This document shows, in pieces, positions 34,601 to 43,950 of a stretch of DNA of 64,000 nucleotides. The position numbers and the translations under genes are program-made. The notes beneath the pieces are model-generated. The model had not been told where the DNA came from and did not search any database. It was given only the letters and a program-made list of their open reading frames with translations. Location of the stretch: positions 14,403,975 through 14,467,974 of the forward strand of contig CM018696.1 of NCBI GenBank assembly GCA_009363875.1, written 5' to 3'. This stretch comes from Mikania micrantha (Eukaryota; Streptophyta; Magnoliopsida; Asterales; Asteraceae). The stretch's first letter is position 1; each line of letters starts with the position of its first letter.

Positions 34601-37600
34601 TGTTTGAAATGAAAGTTCTTATTCATTTAGATAGTAGAACTCACAATTCCATGATAGTGGTCAGCTTTGCAAATGATGCAGGCAACTCTCCGCTAAAAGA
34701 GTTGGAATTCAGAAAACTACAACAAGAAAAAAATGGAACAAGCACATATAAGTTAATAGGATAATGAGATACAAAGAGCATCAAACCATGTTTAAAAAAG
34801 CACGAGGTGAACTGAGGCGATAGGGTCCCCAGAGCCAAGACAGTATTTATATGGTATTTTCTATGTATGATAGATTTCTATCACGATGTACCCAAAATTT
34901 GGATATAATAACCTGTATATGATTAAATAAATAGCCTTTATGTACAACCTAAAAAGTTATATGCGCAACCTCTCAATGAACAAAATTTATCCATGTACAA
35001 CTAGGTGCGCTTTTCTAAACTAAGCATTAGAGAAAAATACCAAAAGAATTCAAGTCTTACAATCTCTCAATGCTTGCAAGATTCCCAAGTTCCGTGGGGA
35101 TTGTTCCAGACATCATATTGTCCTCTACAGTTCTAATCAACAATAGTATTGGCACCATAAACAGCAGAATGAAGTTAACATAAGTTAACAACTATAGAAC
35201 ATTTAAAGAGGTATTTACAAAGTTGTCAATGAGCTTAAGTTCCCAAGCTCCTTTGGGATTGATCCAGTTAAACGATTTGCAAGAAGAGAACTGCAGGCAC
35301 CCATGTAACACAAATTACTAAAATAAGCCAAGAAACCGACCCGAATTCGATACTCAAAGATTATACATAAAGAAAGAAGTACATGTTTAATATTTGCTTC
35401 ATGGAACCCCATTCTGGAGGGATGATACCACTGAGAAAGTTGCGAGTTAAATCTCTGTAAGAATGAAACACACAGATCAATCAACTGCCTGATACAAGCA
35501 ATGGAAATCATAATTTAGTATTCAAAACCAATTTAGGAGTTTACATATTTAAAAGGTTAGGAAGATTGGTGAACTCGGTTGGGAGAATGCCTGCTAAACT
35601 TTGTCCTTTAAGACTTCTGCATAGTGCAAACCAAAAAACTAATAATTAACTCTTAATTCAAATGCTAATTTTAAATCAATTCTAGATCGTCAAGAGTTCA
35701 ATTATAGTTGTGTAACTTCAATGTATTCAATCAGACATTAGATCAAATTTGCATCAAGTCTGGACCAGAATCGTCAAATAAAAATCATGATTACCCTAAA
35801 TGGTGAGTCAGTTCCGATTAGGGTTGGTGAAGCAATTGAAGATCTTAGGTTTTTGTTCAATCTATTCGTTGCGCAAAGGTTTTCACTCAGATCAGAACTT
35901 CGAAGACGGCGACATCTTCCAGAGACGGTGGTCGTAAATCATTCGAATTTTCCGGCGATGAAAACGACAAACATTCCGGTGAATGAAACGGTGCATCGCG
36001 CCACTCATCACATTACACGCGCGTCCATCAGTGATCAATTTTTTTTTCATTTTTATTAGACACTTTTATAAAATATAAAATTAAACATAACTTTTATTAA
36101 TTAATTTCGAAATTAGTGAAAAACATAATAAATCGTTTGAGACTAAACACGTGATGTAGTATTTAAAATTATAACGGGATGTTCAGGAAAGATTTGAAAA
36201 ATAAAACGTATTTAACTTTTGTTTTAAACTATATTACGCAACACACGTGTTTCCAGTGGTGCGTGGTCGTTGTTGCGATGGAGACGAACCACTTTTTTAT
36301 TAAAGAAAACTTAAAAGAGACATGGTAGGGTAAAAAAAAGAAAAAAAAATTATAAGTTGTTGCAGGTGAGGCTCGAACCGAGTCTCATGAGAGAGCAAGC
36401 CATAATATTCTCGACCAAACCAGTGGAACGGACAACCTAGCAAATTGTTCTCACAAAGGCACACACATATAAACTAATTTGTAAAACAAAAGAAAAACTT
36501 GCATTCAACTATTGTACCTTACACTGTTTATTGTTCACAATAGGTTTTTGTATAGATAAGTTAAGTTTTAAATTGGGAGAAAATTTTCAAAATGTGTGTT
36601 TGACCATAATTTTTTTTTTAATGTATATATTTGACTTTTCATTTTCAAAAATGTCCTGTAGGCGTTACCCACACTTCTCCCATACCAGATAGGCTCCGTT
36701 TGTAAGCGGACACATGTCAGTTGGAGAATTGATTTTTTTAAAAATGTCAGTACGGGCGCGGGCGCTGGCGCCTCTATAGGCTAAAAGTCAATGAACGTTT
36801 TGAGAAAAAAGTTTGGTCAAATGGACAGTTGGAGAATTTATTTTTTTAAATTAGCCTATTGATTTTAGAAAAATATTATAATTGAAAATTAACTAAAAGT
36901 TTTGTCCAAATAATTTGGTTGAAATTTGATTTGGGATGCTCGTCATAGTGTGTTGTAATGGGAGATGTTCACGTGACCCAACACTTAAAATTTGGATTTT
37001 TAAAGTCTCGGAATCCCATTTTGATTATGAGAGGTTTTATCAGAGTGGTTGGTTTTCTCCTGGTTTTTGTGAGATATAGTGGTGTGGTTAATGTACGAAC
37101 TTCTCTTCGAAGACATGCCAACGAATCAACTGTTTTCGTTCAAAAAACTCTTAAAAACGAGTGATGTTTTGTGTTGACTTACAAAGTGAGTGTTGACGCT
37201 CACCCATAGGGGTGTTCAAATTCGAATATCCGAACGAATATCTGAAATAAGAAAAAATTGAAAAAATTTAAAAAATATATTTCGAATAACCGAATATCTG
37301 AAAACTATTTGAAAAATATCCGGAATATCCAAAAAAATTATCCGAAATATCCGAAAAAATACCCAAAACCGAAAAGTATCCGAATATCCGAAATTTTTCA
37401 AAAGTGGTATCAGAATCCGAATTTCCAGATATCCGAATTTAAATATTTTGGGTTCGGATTTTTGGATATTTCGTGTTTCGGATTCAGATATGGATTTTTT
37501 GAACACCCCTACCCACTCACTACACTTCATGAGTCATGACCTAAGCAAATTTTGAAAACAAAATTCTGAGTATAAATTTAGTTGTGTCTGATGATTAAAC

Positions 37601-40156
37601 TTAGAAGAGAGAATCTGGGCCTAATATTCAGCGAAATCAACCTGATTGAAATTCTTTAACTCGGCCAAGATGTGGATCAAAATGGGAGCAATCCTAGGCG
37701 ACTCAGCTCGATCACCTAGTCTCTAACACACTTTTACGAAAAACATGGGTTTAAGTTGACTAATGGCAATTTGACCTTTGGTGGTGTTTGTTTTAAAAAG
37801 TAAAACATCTGCAGTCTGCGGATCAGATCTGCAGACATATGTAAAAGAAGAGATGGATCAAATCTCTGCAGTCTGCAAAAATAAGACTGTTTGTTTTTTA
37901 ATGTATGACTGTTAGAATAAACCGGTGGTGGTGCTGGTGGTTGGTAATTGGGGTGGCTAACGGTGGTGGGTGGCCGACAATGGTGATGGTGGACGGTGGT
38001 GACAAACAGTGGTGGTGGTGGACAGTGGTGCTAGCCAGTGACAGAACTAGGAAAAAAGTCGGAGGGGGTCGGAGGATTTTTAGGAAGAAAACGGAGGGGG
38101 TCGAAGGATTTTTAGGATGAAAACGGAGGGAGGCGAATGATTTTTAGGAAGAAAACGAAAAGAACCGAAGGATTTTCTGACGAAATACTGTTATATCGAC
38201 CCTTCTGAGCGAAAAACAGGGGAGCCAGGGCACCCCGGGTCCCTTAAAAGCTTATTCCCTGGTGCTAGCGTGAACGGTTTTTTAATGCATCATCTTCGAA
38301 AAAACAAACAGTTTGTAGATGACAATGTATGTGCATGATCTGTATGACGCATACAAAAGAGCCTGCATAGAACTTTTGAAGAAAAACAATAGTCTTTAAC
38401 CACTTTGTGCATAAATGACCAAATGATCCTCTAATGAAACTCCTATAGAACTTACGGATTGTTTCACGCTTGTCTTAAGAGGGAAGCGTCTAAGAAACGA
38501 GTATTTTAAGATACTGATTCTATAAATAGATAACTCTTAAAGTAACTTTGTGTACATTTATTGAAATCACTAGTAATTTTTATAAAAGAGTTGTAACATA
38601 TTATTACCCTTGTGCATGGAAATGAACGGGGGGTTTCTGGTTTGATGATGCTTTCCTTAACTTCTATTAAAAGAGGTATTAGGTTTGAGTCTTTCTGAGC
38701 ACAGTTACTTGTAAATAAGTTGTTTAATTTTGTGGTTAAAAAACTAACAATAATTGAATTAGTTTACAATTGATAATTATCGTATTGAATACTATAATTG
38801 GCAATATTATATGGAAATATACTTTAGTTAAATATTTAAATGAAAATGTGTTATGTTTTCTAGTAGAATGATGCAACTAACAATTACCGAATTTTCATCA
38901 ACAGCTTAGAATTATCGTATTAGTTACTATAATTAATTGACAATATTACATGCAAATATATTGATTCTTGGTCTTGAGGAAATAGTGAAAAATATGGAAT
39001 CTGTCACGTGCAACTTCACATTACGCTATGCGTAATAGAGGACTTGATATGAGATTGACCACGTATTAAACAAATGTCACATAGCGTATTTAGCAAGTAT
39101 AAGCAGAAAAAATATGTAAATGTAAGATGTAATGGGTGATCATATCATCAAGGCAACAAACACTCAAATAGCAAAAGATGAAATAACAAGGGTGATGAGC
39201 TTTTCAAGTGGGAGATTTTAATATCCATGTTTAAGCTTGGCTTGACCAATCATTTTACATATTCTTTTACTTTAATAGTTGATCCAAATAACACATACAC
39301 TCAAATCTATAATCTCTTAGTTTGTTATTGGTTCGGCTCAACCTAAATCCAGTCAATTATGAACAAATTTGAGTTGGTCTTGATTACCTTGATTGTGTGT
39401 TTACCAACCTTCATGGGCGAAGCTATTTACGGGTTGGGGGCCGACCGTCCCCCTTGTTTTCCGTCTGTAGTGTTAATTTTTTGATCGAAATGTTATTTTT
39501 AGTTAAAAATAGTGGTTTCGCCCCCTCGCTTCAAAAAATTAACATGTATTTTGGGTTTCAAAAATTTTCGTCCCCCTCTCACTTAGTTCAAGCTCCGCCA
39601 CTGCCAAGCTTAAAACATAAAAGATTTTGCGCATAAAAGACTCTAATAGGCTTGTTTGTAAGATCGAGTCTTAGTTTTTTTGTTTGTTTTCAAATTGGAA
39701 CAATTCCAATATATTTCTATTAACCACATATATTTGTGCCTCAAATTGAAACTCTAGACCCCTTCATAAAAAAAGAGACATCTTATTAACAACATCACAC
39801 AAATTCTGAATATTTAGATATCAAGGAAAGAAAAACATACATGCTAGTGATGTGGCATATCGTCTCATTTATTGGACAATTGCAAAGGACAGTATCATCA
39901 TATCCAGTGGTATTAAAATTGACCCATTCACCACACGGATCCTTGCTGAAATCCCAATCTTTACCCAACTTGCGACCGATCTGCCTTAACGCGTCCACTG
40001 ACAAAAGGCTAAAATATATAAACCACTAAACACGAAACATCAATTCTCGAGTTACAAACATGTTATCAAACCTTCATAGGACGGAAGACGAGTTGTGTTG
40101 ATGGATGCAAAAGCAAAGGGCAACCATATTACAAACCCTAGAACTGTGACCAACAT
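23362..40156 (-). CDS. LRR-malectin receptor-like serine/threonine kinase (LRR-VIII-2 type), 23 exons, probably damaged
   Basis: Exons (minus): 40156-40072, 39997-39841, 35616-35545, 35454-35383, 35290-35219, 35132-35061, 34716-34645, 34566-34495, 34419-34348, 34268-34200, 34121-34053, 33902-33831, 33597-33532, 33325-33260, 32911-32868, 27672-27266, 26570-26378, 26132-25980, 25613-25495, 25425-25215, 24833-24596, 24493-24343, 23751-23362. The coding sum is about 2994 bp (near 1000 residues), the usual family length. Order: signal peptide, cysteine pair, LRRs, malectin-like domain, transmembrane helix, kinase. These receptors act at the plasma membrane; the ligand cannot be read from the sequence. 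Phases agree throughout except at exon 15/16. Exon 16 has two single-base frameshifts. Introns 2 (4.2 kb) and 15 (5.2 kb) are swollen by transposons. It is either a recent pseudogene or an intact gene with consensus errors. Confidence 0.85.
23813..24303. repeat. Intronic GGGTT/AACCC MITE-like repeat
   Basis: It lies between kinase exons 22 and 23. It shares GTTTAGTATAAA.GGGTT and other G/T-rich phrases with 26650-27175. The left end is near TGAATCCGACAAGTTTGTGG, the right end near CTTTTAACACCCCTATG. No target duplication was resolved. It does not disturb the flanking splice sites. Confidence 0.45.
25681..25954. mobile_element. Intronic MITE with TAGAGTTG ends
   Basis: The left end TAGAGTTGCAAATTG and the complemented right end TAGAGTTGGCAAGATTGG form inverted repeats. 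A (CCCAA)n run sits in the right arm. The 8-bp flanks match only partly. It lies in the intron between transmembrane exon 18 and kinase exon 19. Confidence 0.55.
25980..26132 (-). CDS. Transmembrane exon 18 of the receptor-like kinase
   Basis: The exon encodes a basic, Gly-rich lead (RLQEKGKGVSGG), a single hydrophobic helix (VVAGIVVGAIFSVALILGVL), then WWLGYLRCRD. This is the single-pass membrane segment between malectin and kinase. Acceptor TTTAG and donor GTATTT bound it, with phase 1 on both sides. Confidence 0.9.
26378..27672 (-). CDS. Malectin-like exons 16-17, exon 16 frameshifted
   Basis: Exon 16 encodes SSLYINCGGKGLSVG, NRWGFSNTGHFLDDD and SLTYYGFCM. The next codons lack one base near 27366 (CTAATGG where CTAAATGG would keep frame), and about 85 bp later the T run at 27281-27284 has one base too many. 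Between them the conserved NGSYNVSLHFAEI and GRRVF lie in a shifted frame. Exon 17 (26570-26378) is intact: DFDISDRAGGVGKAIV, LEIRLYWAGKGT, YGPLISAISVDP. The malectin-like domain is extracellular and may bind cell-wall carbohydrate by family analogy; that role is not shown here. Confidence 0.85.
26650..27175. repeat. Intronic repeat related to 23813-24303
   Basis: It lies between malectin exons 16 and 17. It begins near ACACAAACCTAAACAAAATT and ends near CATGTAGCACCTCTA. Its G/T-rich left part (GTTTAGTATAAATGGGTTC) and A/C-rich right part (CAACCCATAAACACAACCC) are typical of a hAT-like MITE family. The boundaries are approximate. Confidence 0.45.
27761..29800 (+). mobile_element. Gypsy-type LTR in intron 15
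   Basis: It starts TGTAACGACTC and shares ordered motifs with the LTR at 14541-17520: GATTCACATGTGGTGTGAAC units, GGGTGAAACAACCTGTTAG and CTTACTTAGTTCAAATGAAA, before a TTTTTCAGGTG site. It also has the palindrome-like GGGGTACGCCC/GGGCATATC words seen in such LTRs. No internal coding region and no clear target duplication were found. It accounts for much of the 5.2-kb intron 15 of the receptor gene. Confidence 0.55.
29805..30033 (+). repeat. Copia 5' LTR (plus strand)
   Basis: The 229-bp segment starts TGTTACGTTTACG and ends TTGATTCCTAACA (TGTTA/TAACA ends). Three bases later comes the primer-binding site TGGTATCAAAGCC at 30036, a variant of the initiator-Met complement. The right boundary is therefore well supported; the left rests on the terminal pattern. 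Confidence 0.7.
30036..31460 (+). pseudogene. Copia leader and gag remnant in intron 15
   Basis: After a roughly 690-bp leader, a gag start at 30731 reads MADKGKIQIEKFNGTDF. A stop replaces the next tryptophan, and frameshifts follow. The later gag helices are clear (ALTRNVAFNIMHETTALGM, YVKPFAINKVFLMRELF, INNLNSILSRL). A zinc-knuckle remnant near 31365 has lost its first cysteine (KCGSYNEVEHVKSQCPG). Nothing of protease, integrase or reverse transcriptase follows; the frame ends at DVYDDDALVCVG. It lies antisense to the receptor gene. Confidence 0.8.
31461..31800 (+). repeat. Possible LTR-like segment with TATA box
   Basis: Sequence directly after the gag remnant changes character and includes GCGCCTATAAATAAG (about 31706-31720), the style of a copia LTR promoter. 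It opens near TGTGTTGGTAAAC. It does not match the LTR at 29805, so it could be another element's LTR or unrelated intron sequence. Confidence 0.35.
32047..32444. mobile_element. hAT-type MITE (repeat copy C), TSD GTTGTGAC
   Basis: The 398-bp element is flanked by perfect 8-bp copies of GTTGTGAC (32039-32046 and 32445-32452). The left end TATGCCTAGCAAAATGG and the complemented right end TAGAGGTGGCAATTTTT are imperfect inverted repeats. It is collinear with copies A (5985) and B (11930). It lies in intron 15 of the receptor gene. Confidence 0.8.
32868..32911 (-). CDS. Exon 15 of the receptor-like kinase (small linker exon)
   Basis: This 42-44 bp exon (acceptor TATTTTAG) reads SKVVSCLGNNICSK, a Cys-containing linker expected between the last LRR and malectin in this family. 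Two donors overlap: GTGTAA after 32870 and GTAAGT after 32868. Using the better GTAAGT with the first acceptor of exon 16 would join T to AG and make a stop. Other acceptor choices, such as one 13 bases further in, avoid it. The call is by position and motif only. Confidence 0.6.
33260..35616 (-). CDS. LRR exons 3-14 of the receptor-like kinase
   Basis: Twelve short exons, each starting and ending in phase 2. Eight are 72 bp and encode one 24-residue LRR (for example LKGQSLAGILPTEFTNLPNL, LANRLTGSIPKELGNLSSL and LNSNSFSGELPASFAKLTT). Exons 10 and 11 are 69 bp; exons 13 and 14 are 66 bp. Donor and acceptor sites are standard and there are no stops. Introns here are about 35-350 bp, in contrast to the multi-kilobase introns on either side. 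The same exon plan is preserved in the pseudogene at 3318-7636. Confidence 0.9.
37207..37511. mobile_element. Palindromic hAT-type MITE, TAGGGGTGTTCAAA ends
   Basis: The 305-bp element starts TAGGGGTGTTCAAATTCG and ends TTTTTTGAACACCCCTA, so it has about 14 bp of near-perfect inverted repeat. The arms are made of AATATCCGAA-type units that can fold on each other. The flanks CTCACCCA and CCCACTCA match 6 of 8, an eroded hAT-size duplication. Confidence 0.8.
38036..38261. mobile_element. hAT-type MITE, TSD GTGCTAGC
   Basis: The 226-bp element starts CAGTGACAGAACTAGG and ends AAGCTTATTCCCTG. Perfect 8-bp copies of GTGCTAGC flank it (38028-38035 and 38262-38269). The interior GGAGGGGGTCGAAGGATTTT units are shared with 5745-5942, so it is the same family with diverged ends. 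Confidence 0.9.
39412..39603. mobile_element. hAT-type MITE, TSD CCAACCTT/CCAAGCTT
   Basis: The 192-bp element starts CATGGGCGAAGCT and its complemented right end reads CAGTGGCGGAGCTTGAAC. The 8-bp flanks differ at one position (39404-39411 and 39604-39611). It shares terminal inverted repeats with the elements at 5745 and 38036. It lies 238 bp from exon 2 of the receptor gene. Confidence 0.85.
39841..40156 (-). CDS. Exons 1-2: signal peptide and N-terminal cysteine region
   Basis: The start codon at 40156 opens a signal peptide (MLVTVLGFVIWLPFAFA) followed by INTTRLPSYE. A GTTTGA donor leads to exon 2 at 39997 (acceptor TTTTGTCAG), encoding ALRQIGRKLGKDWDFSKDPC and then NFNTTGYDDTVLCNCPINET, ending CHITSM. 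The C-x-C plus Cys pattern is the family's N-terminal cap before the LRRs. This start is chosen because it is the only Met giving a signal peptide in phase with exon 2. A TATATAA lies about 44 bp upstream. Confidence 0.85.
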
Positions 40157-40199
40157 GTTTCTTTAGTTGTGAAATGTTTGAAGATCATACTATGTTTAC

Positions 40200-40206
40200 T
40201 TATATA
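40200..40206 (-). promoter_or_regulatory. Candidate TATA box of the receptor-like kinase
   Basis: The minus strand reads GATATATAAGTAAAC, about 44 bp upstream of the start codon at 40156. The position is plausible for a short 5' leader, but the region is AT-rich, so chance is possible. Confidence 0.35.
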
Positions 40207-40517
40207 TCTATAATGGACATTTAAAAGAGAATGAAATGATGTTAGGAGTAGACTTTTATTAGAAGACTTTGATATTAGGTATTTAGTTTTTAAATGTTAT
40301 GATGTCACAATGGAGCAATGCAGCTCACAGAGTGAAGGCCAACATGTGTTTCTATATGTATATATATTTTTGGAATCAAAATAGGATAAGTTATACAATA
40401 GCCAATGGATATTAAAAAAATCAGAAGTTGGTAGGATGTGAATTAGGTGAATACGATGACTTTTGATGTTCAATGCAATTAAATTTACCTCGCTTACCGT
40501 GTTATATATAATATAGA

Positions 40518-40737
40518 TTTTTTTTGAACGACTTGGTATAACGACACTTAAGACGGGACTTCAACCGTCCCATCGGATTTCACGCTCTGGGGCGTACGTC
40601 TGGGCTCACCCTAGGAGGAACCCCACAACTGACTAAAACCCCCGACCTTGCTTCAGCAAATTTGCCTTAGCCTGGATTTGAACCCAAGACCTCCCATAGG
40701 AAAGTCAAGAGGGTAACCATTAGGCTAGAAGCCCTTG
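40518..40737 (-). mobile_element. tRNA-derived SINE upstream of the receptor gene
   Basis: On the minus strand it begins CAAGGGCTTCTAGCCTAATG (A-box region), has GGGTTCAAATCC (B box), and ends in an A run (T8 on plus at 40518). It is flanked by GTTATATATAATATAGA (40501-40517) and GTTATATAATATAGA (40738-40752). These direct repeats differ by one TA. It lies about 360 bp upstream of the receptor start codon. Confidence 0.8.
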
Positions 40738-40752
40738 GTTATATAATATAGA

Positions 40753-43163
40753 CACTTACATCGTATATTATAATTATAAATACATATGAAATTACATGAG
40801 TTTAATTAATTAAAAATTGTGACACATTATACAATTATTAAATGATATGTTTTTGATTAATTTAAAGAATAGATAACCATTAGTTTTTAATATTGAAGAA
40901 TACTTATAATAACAACTACAATAACATCATATCACGATTTTTTAAACAACTTATCTTTTTCATAAGTTGATATTTATAAAAAAAAATACACTATGAAAAC
41001 AAATATCTTATTCTACTTAATTTGAGTGTAATATTGTTATTTTTTAATTTTAAAAATTATTAACATGTTGCCTGATTACATGTTTTATCGATAATTTTGT
41101 TAGTATGTTTTGTTACATGTCACATCACTTGGGCACACCCCTCTAGTATGTATTTGACTATTTGCTTGTGCATATATGAGGTGTATCATCTTAAAAGCCG
41201 AAAATAGTGGTAAGCAGTTTTGGTTCAAGATTTGGTTTCTGGTTGTAATTTTTTTTGGAGGGGATATCTTTTATTTTTACACATATTTAGTTGTTTCGAA
41301 TCTAAAGGTTACACATGTGTAACAATTATTTACAACTTTATTTATTTTTTCAAAATGATATATAGTCTTCTGCTTGTTTGGTTGCTTCTTTGAATAAATC
41401 TATTTTTTCTACTAGGTTTTGAATTTACACACGTCTTGTTATCACACATGTGTAAATATCCGTTACACACATGTAAAGATATTTGCACTTTTGATGAATA
41501 ATATATTGAGTAAAGATCAAATAAAAAGAGATTTTTGCCTAAAAAGAGTAAGAACTAATAATAATTTTAAATTTGGCATGATAATTTACGTACAACTTCA
41601 TATTTTTTGTACTAAATTTTTATTTTTATACTATATTTTTACCTTTTGTATTAGATTATTTTTTTCTTCATTTTTCTTGTACCAGATTTTTGTGTTTTTT
41701 GTAATTTATTTTTATTTTTTTGTACTGGATTTTTATTTTTTTATACTGGATTTTTATTTTTTGTACTGGATTTTTGTTTTCTATGTACTGGATAATGTTT
41801 TTTGTACTGGATTGTGTCACGTGTCAAATTTCTATTGCTTTTTACTCTTCTTAGACAAAAATCTTTTCTTTCTGGATCCAACCCCTATATATATATATAT
41901 TATATATATTAGTGCGTGTTGATATTCAATGAGAATCAAAGTAACCATTTATATTCACTAGTTTTTTTTTAAAAAAAAACTAAAGTAAAAGAAAGTTCGT
42001 TTCATATTCTTAAATCATGTGATTATAATTAATATTTTTATTTCTCATTGAATTCATTTCTATATATACATATATATATATATATATGCACATACATTGT
42101 GTTTGATGAATGTATTTTATGTATTACAAAAAGACAGAATTTGAGAGAGGGAGACTGATTTAATAAAAAATAAACAAAGTAATGAAGTATTATTACGTTT
42201 TTTACGTCCTAATAAACCTACGTCGTACATTTAGAATTAAAACTAACAAATAAACATGTTTTATTATGTCCACACATTAAAAAAATTGTACGTTTGTAAA
42301 TGAACCAAGCAAACACGAACATGACATTTTCGTATTTGTTCGTTTAACTTTAGCTAAACAAACAATCAAACACGGAATTTAATCAAACAAGGTTTTTTTG
42401 TCCATGTTCATTTTTATGAAATTAACTGTGTTCGTGTTCATTAATTAAAACTAACCTATTGACCTATGTATTTTACAAAATTGTATAAAAATAAGCAATA
42501 CAAAACAATCGCTAATAAAATCTAGATATACAAATAACGTATAATTTTTAACATTTTTATAAAAGAAAAGAAAAGTATATTTTATAAATCTTTACATATT
42601 TCTTTAACTAATACAAATAAGATTTAGAAATTTTGAATTTTCAAAATTATTGTTTGAAAATGAAAAGTTTGAATTATTAAATTTTTTATTAGTATTAAAA
42701 AAAATATTATTTTTTTAATTTGAAAGTTTGACTTTATTATATTAGATGAAATTAATTTTTAAATTTATCAAATACGACACGTGAATGACCTAAAAGATAA
42801 CACATGATAAATGCGATGTAAATATGCTAAAATAAAGTCATATAACATATTTTTTTTATTATATAGTATAAATACAAATCAGTAGTCCATGAACGTAAAT
42901 GATCTAATTAAACAAACGAATCAAAATGGATCTATTATTTTGTTAATAGGGTTTTTAGTTTGCAAGGGAAATTTTGTTGATGTGTAAAATATTAACAAGA
43001 TATAAGATTATAGGATAAAAATTATGGGTTTTCCAAATATGCGAATTTTAAGGGAATTACAAAGAGGCCCACGCTCCTCCTTAATTATATCATGATATAT
43101 TGATATTAGGCTTAGCGGCTTTGCCTAAAGCCCTAAACTGTATTGAATTTCTTGTTAGGATAA
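40753..43163. other. Gene-free AT-rich DNA with one MITE
   Basis: No exon is recognised. It includes the inverted-repeat element at 41505-41886. A region at 42270-42480 is rich in GTTCGTTTG/CAAACACGAAC words that look like an eroded hAT MITE. Confidence 0.45.
41505..41886. mobile_element. MITE with GATCAAATAAAAAG...CTAAGAAGAG ends
   Basis: The left arm AAAGATCAAATAAAAAGAGA then TTTTTGCCTAAAAAGAGTAA matches, in complement, the right arm around 41840-41880 (TTTTACTCTTCTTAGACAAA). The core holds repeated TTTTTGTACTGGATTTTTA units at 41600-41820. The arms resemble those of 44295-44712. The target duplication is unclear in the TA-rich flank. Confidence 0.6.
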
Positions 43164-43950
43164 GGGGTTGTTTGTTTGGATCCGAATATGTCTAATGTGT
43201 ATTAATCTGAATGTTCATATTCAGACTGTTTGTTTGGGAAAAAAAGACATCTAAATGGGTTCCAATGTCTGAAGGTGAATGGGAAAGAAAATGAGAATGT
43301 GAATGCAAGAAGTGAATGAGAGAAAGAGAAAGCACTAAAGATGAGCACGAGTGAATGGGACCAAGGTCTGAATAGTTCAGACTTAGGATGGAGTCTGAAT
43401 GAGAAAGAGAGCAAGCTGGTAACATGCCCACCACCGCCTATGGGTTCTTGCCACACAACCGCACCACCGCACGCCACACAGCACCACCGCCACTGCCGCA
43501 CAACCGCACCGCACGTACACCACGTGCCTAATGAAGGTGCGATCTGTTGCCGAAGATCGAAGGGCTGCGACAGGCGTTTTGGTTTTAGGGTTCGAACGAA
43601 GGGGCTGCGATGGGTGGCGGAGGAGATGCGGTGGATGGATGGTGAAGACGACTGGTCTATGGAGGAGATGCGGAGGAGAAGGGGAGGAGATGCTATGCTG
43701 ATGACGATTGGTCTGCGAAGGAGATGCGGAGGAGAAGGGGAGAGATGTGGTGGTTCGATGGAGAACGGGAGGAGATGCGGAGGAGAATGGGGTTGGATTT
43801 TGTGTTAAACGACCGGCTAGGATTTTTTGTTAAAAATGTTTTTTTTTCCATTCAGATGTGCAACCAAACAGTTATCATTCAACCCTCTTAACCATTCAAA
43901 CATCTTAACCGTTCAGCACTTAATGATTCAGACCCAACCAAACAACCCCT
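43164..43950. mobile_element. Harbinger/Tourist-like element with GC-rich coding-like interior, TSD TAA
   Basis: The left end GGGGTTGTTTGTTTGG and the complemented right end AGGGGTTGTTTGGTTGG are inverted. TAA lies on both sides (43161-43163 and 43951-43953). Subterminal GTCTGAATG/CATTCAGA words are also inverted. The interior (43430-43800) is strikingly GC-rich, with repeats of GGAGATGCGGAGGAGAAGGG, and carries a 155-codon open frame of low complexity. No transposase similarity was seen. Confidence 0.7.

Larger units (their letters stand above)
35617..39840. other. Intron 2 of the receptor gene, transposon-rich
   Basis: The 4.2-kb intron contains three hAT-type MITEs (37207-37511, 38036-38261, 39412-39603), a CG-rich 230-bp patch at 35780-36010, and a tract at 36360-36440 with a B-box-like GCTCGAACC. 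The paralogous intron in the pseudogene is about 2.8 kb, with different insertions except for one of the same MITE family. Confidence 0.7.

Noticed and set aside
41419..41922. 167-codon plus-strand frame, very rich in Phe/Tyr
   Set aside because: It arises from repeated TTTTTGTACTGGATTTTTA units inside a MITE; the composition is not that of a real membrane protein.
43341..43808. 155-codon frame in GC-rich DNA
   Set aside because: It lies wholly inside a TAA-flanked MITE and is built from GGAGATGCGGAGGAG repeats. It is kept only as a finding about possible capture.
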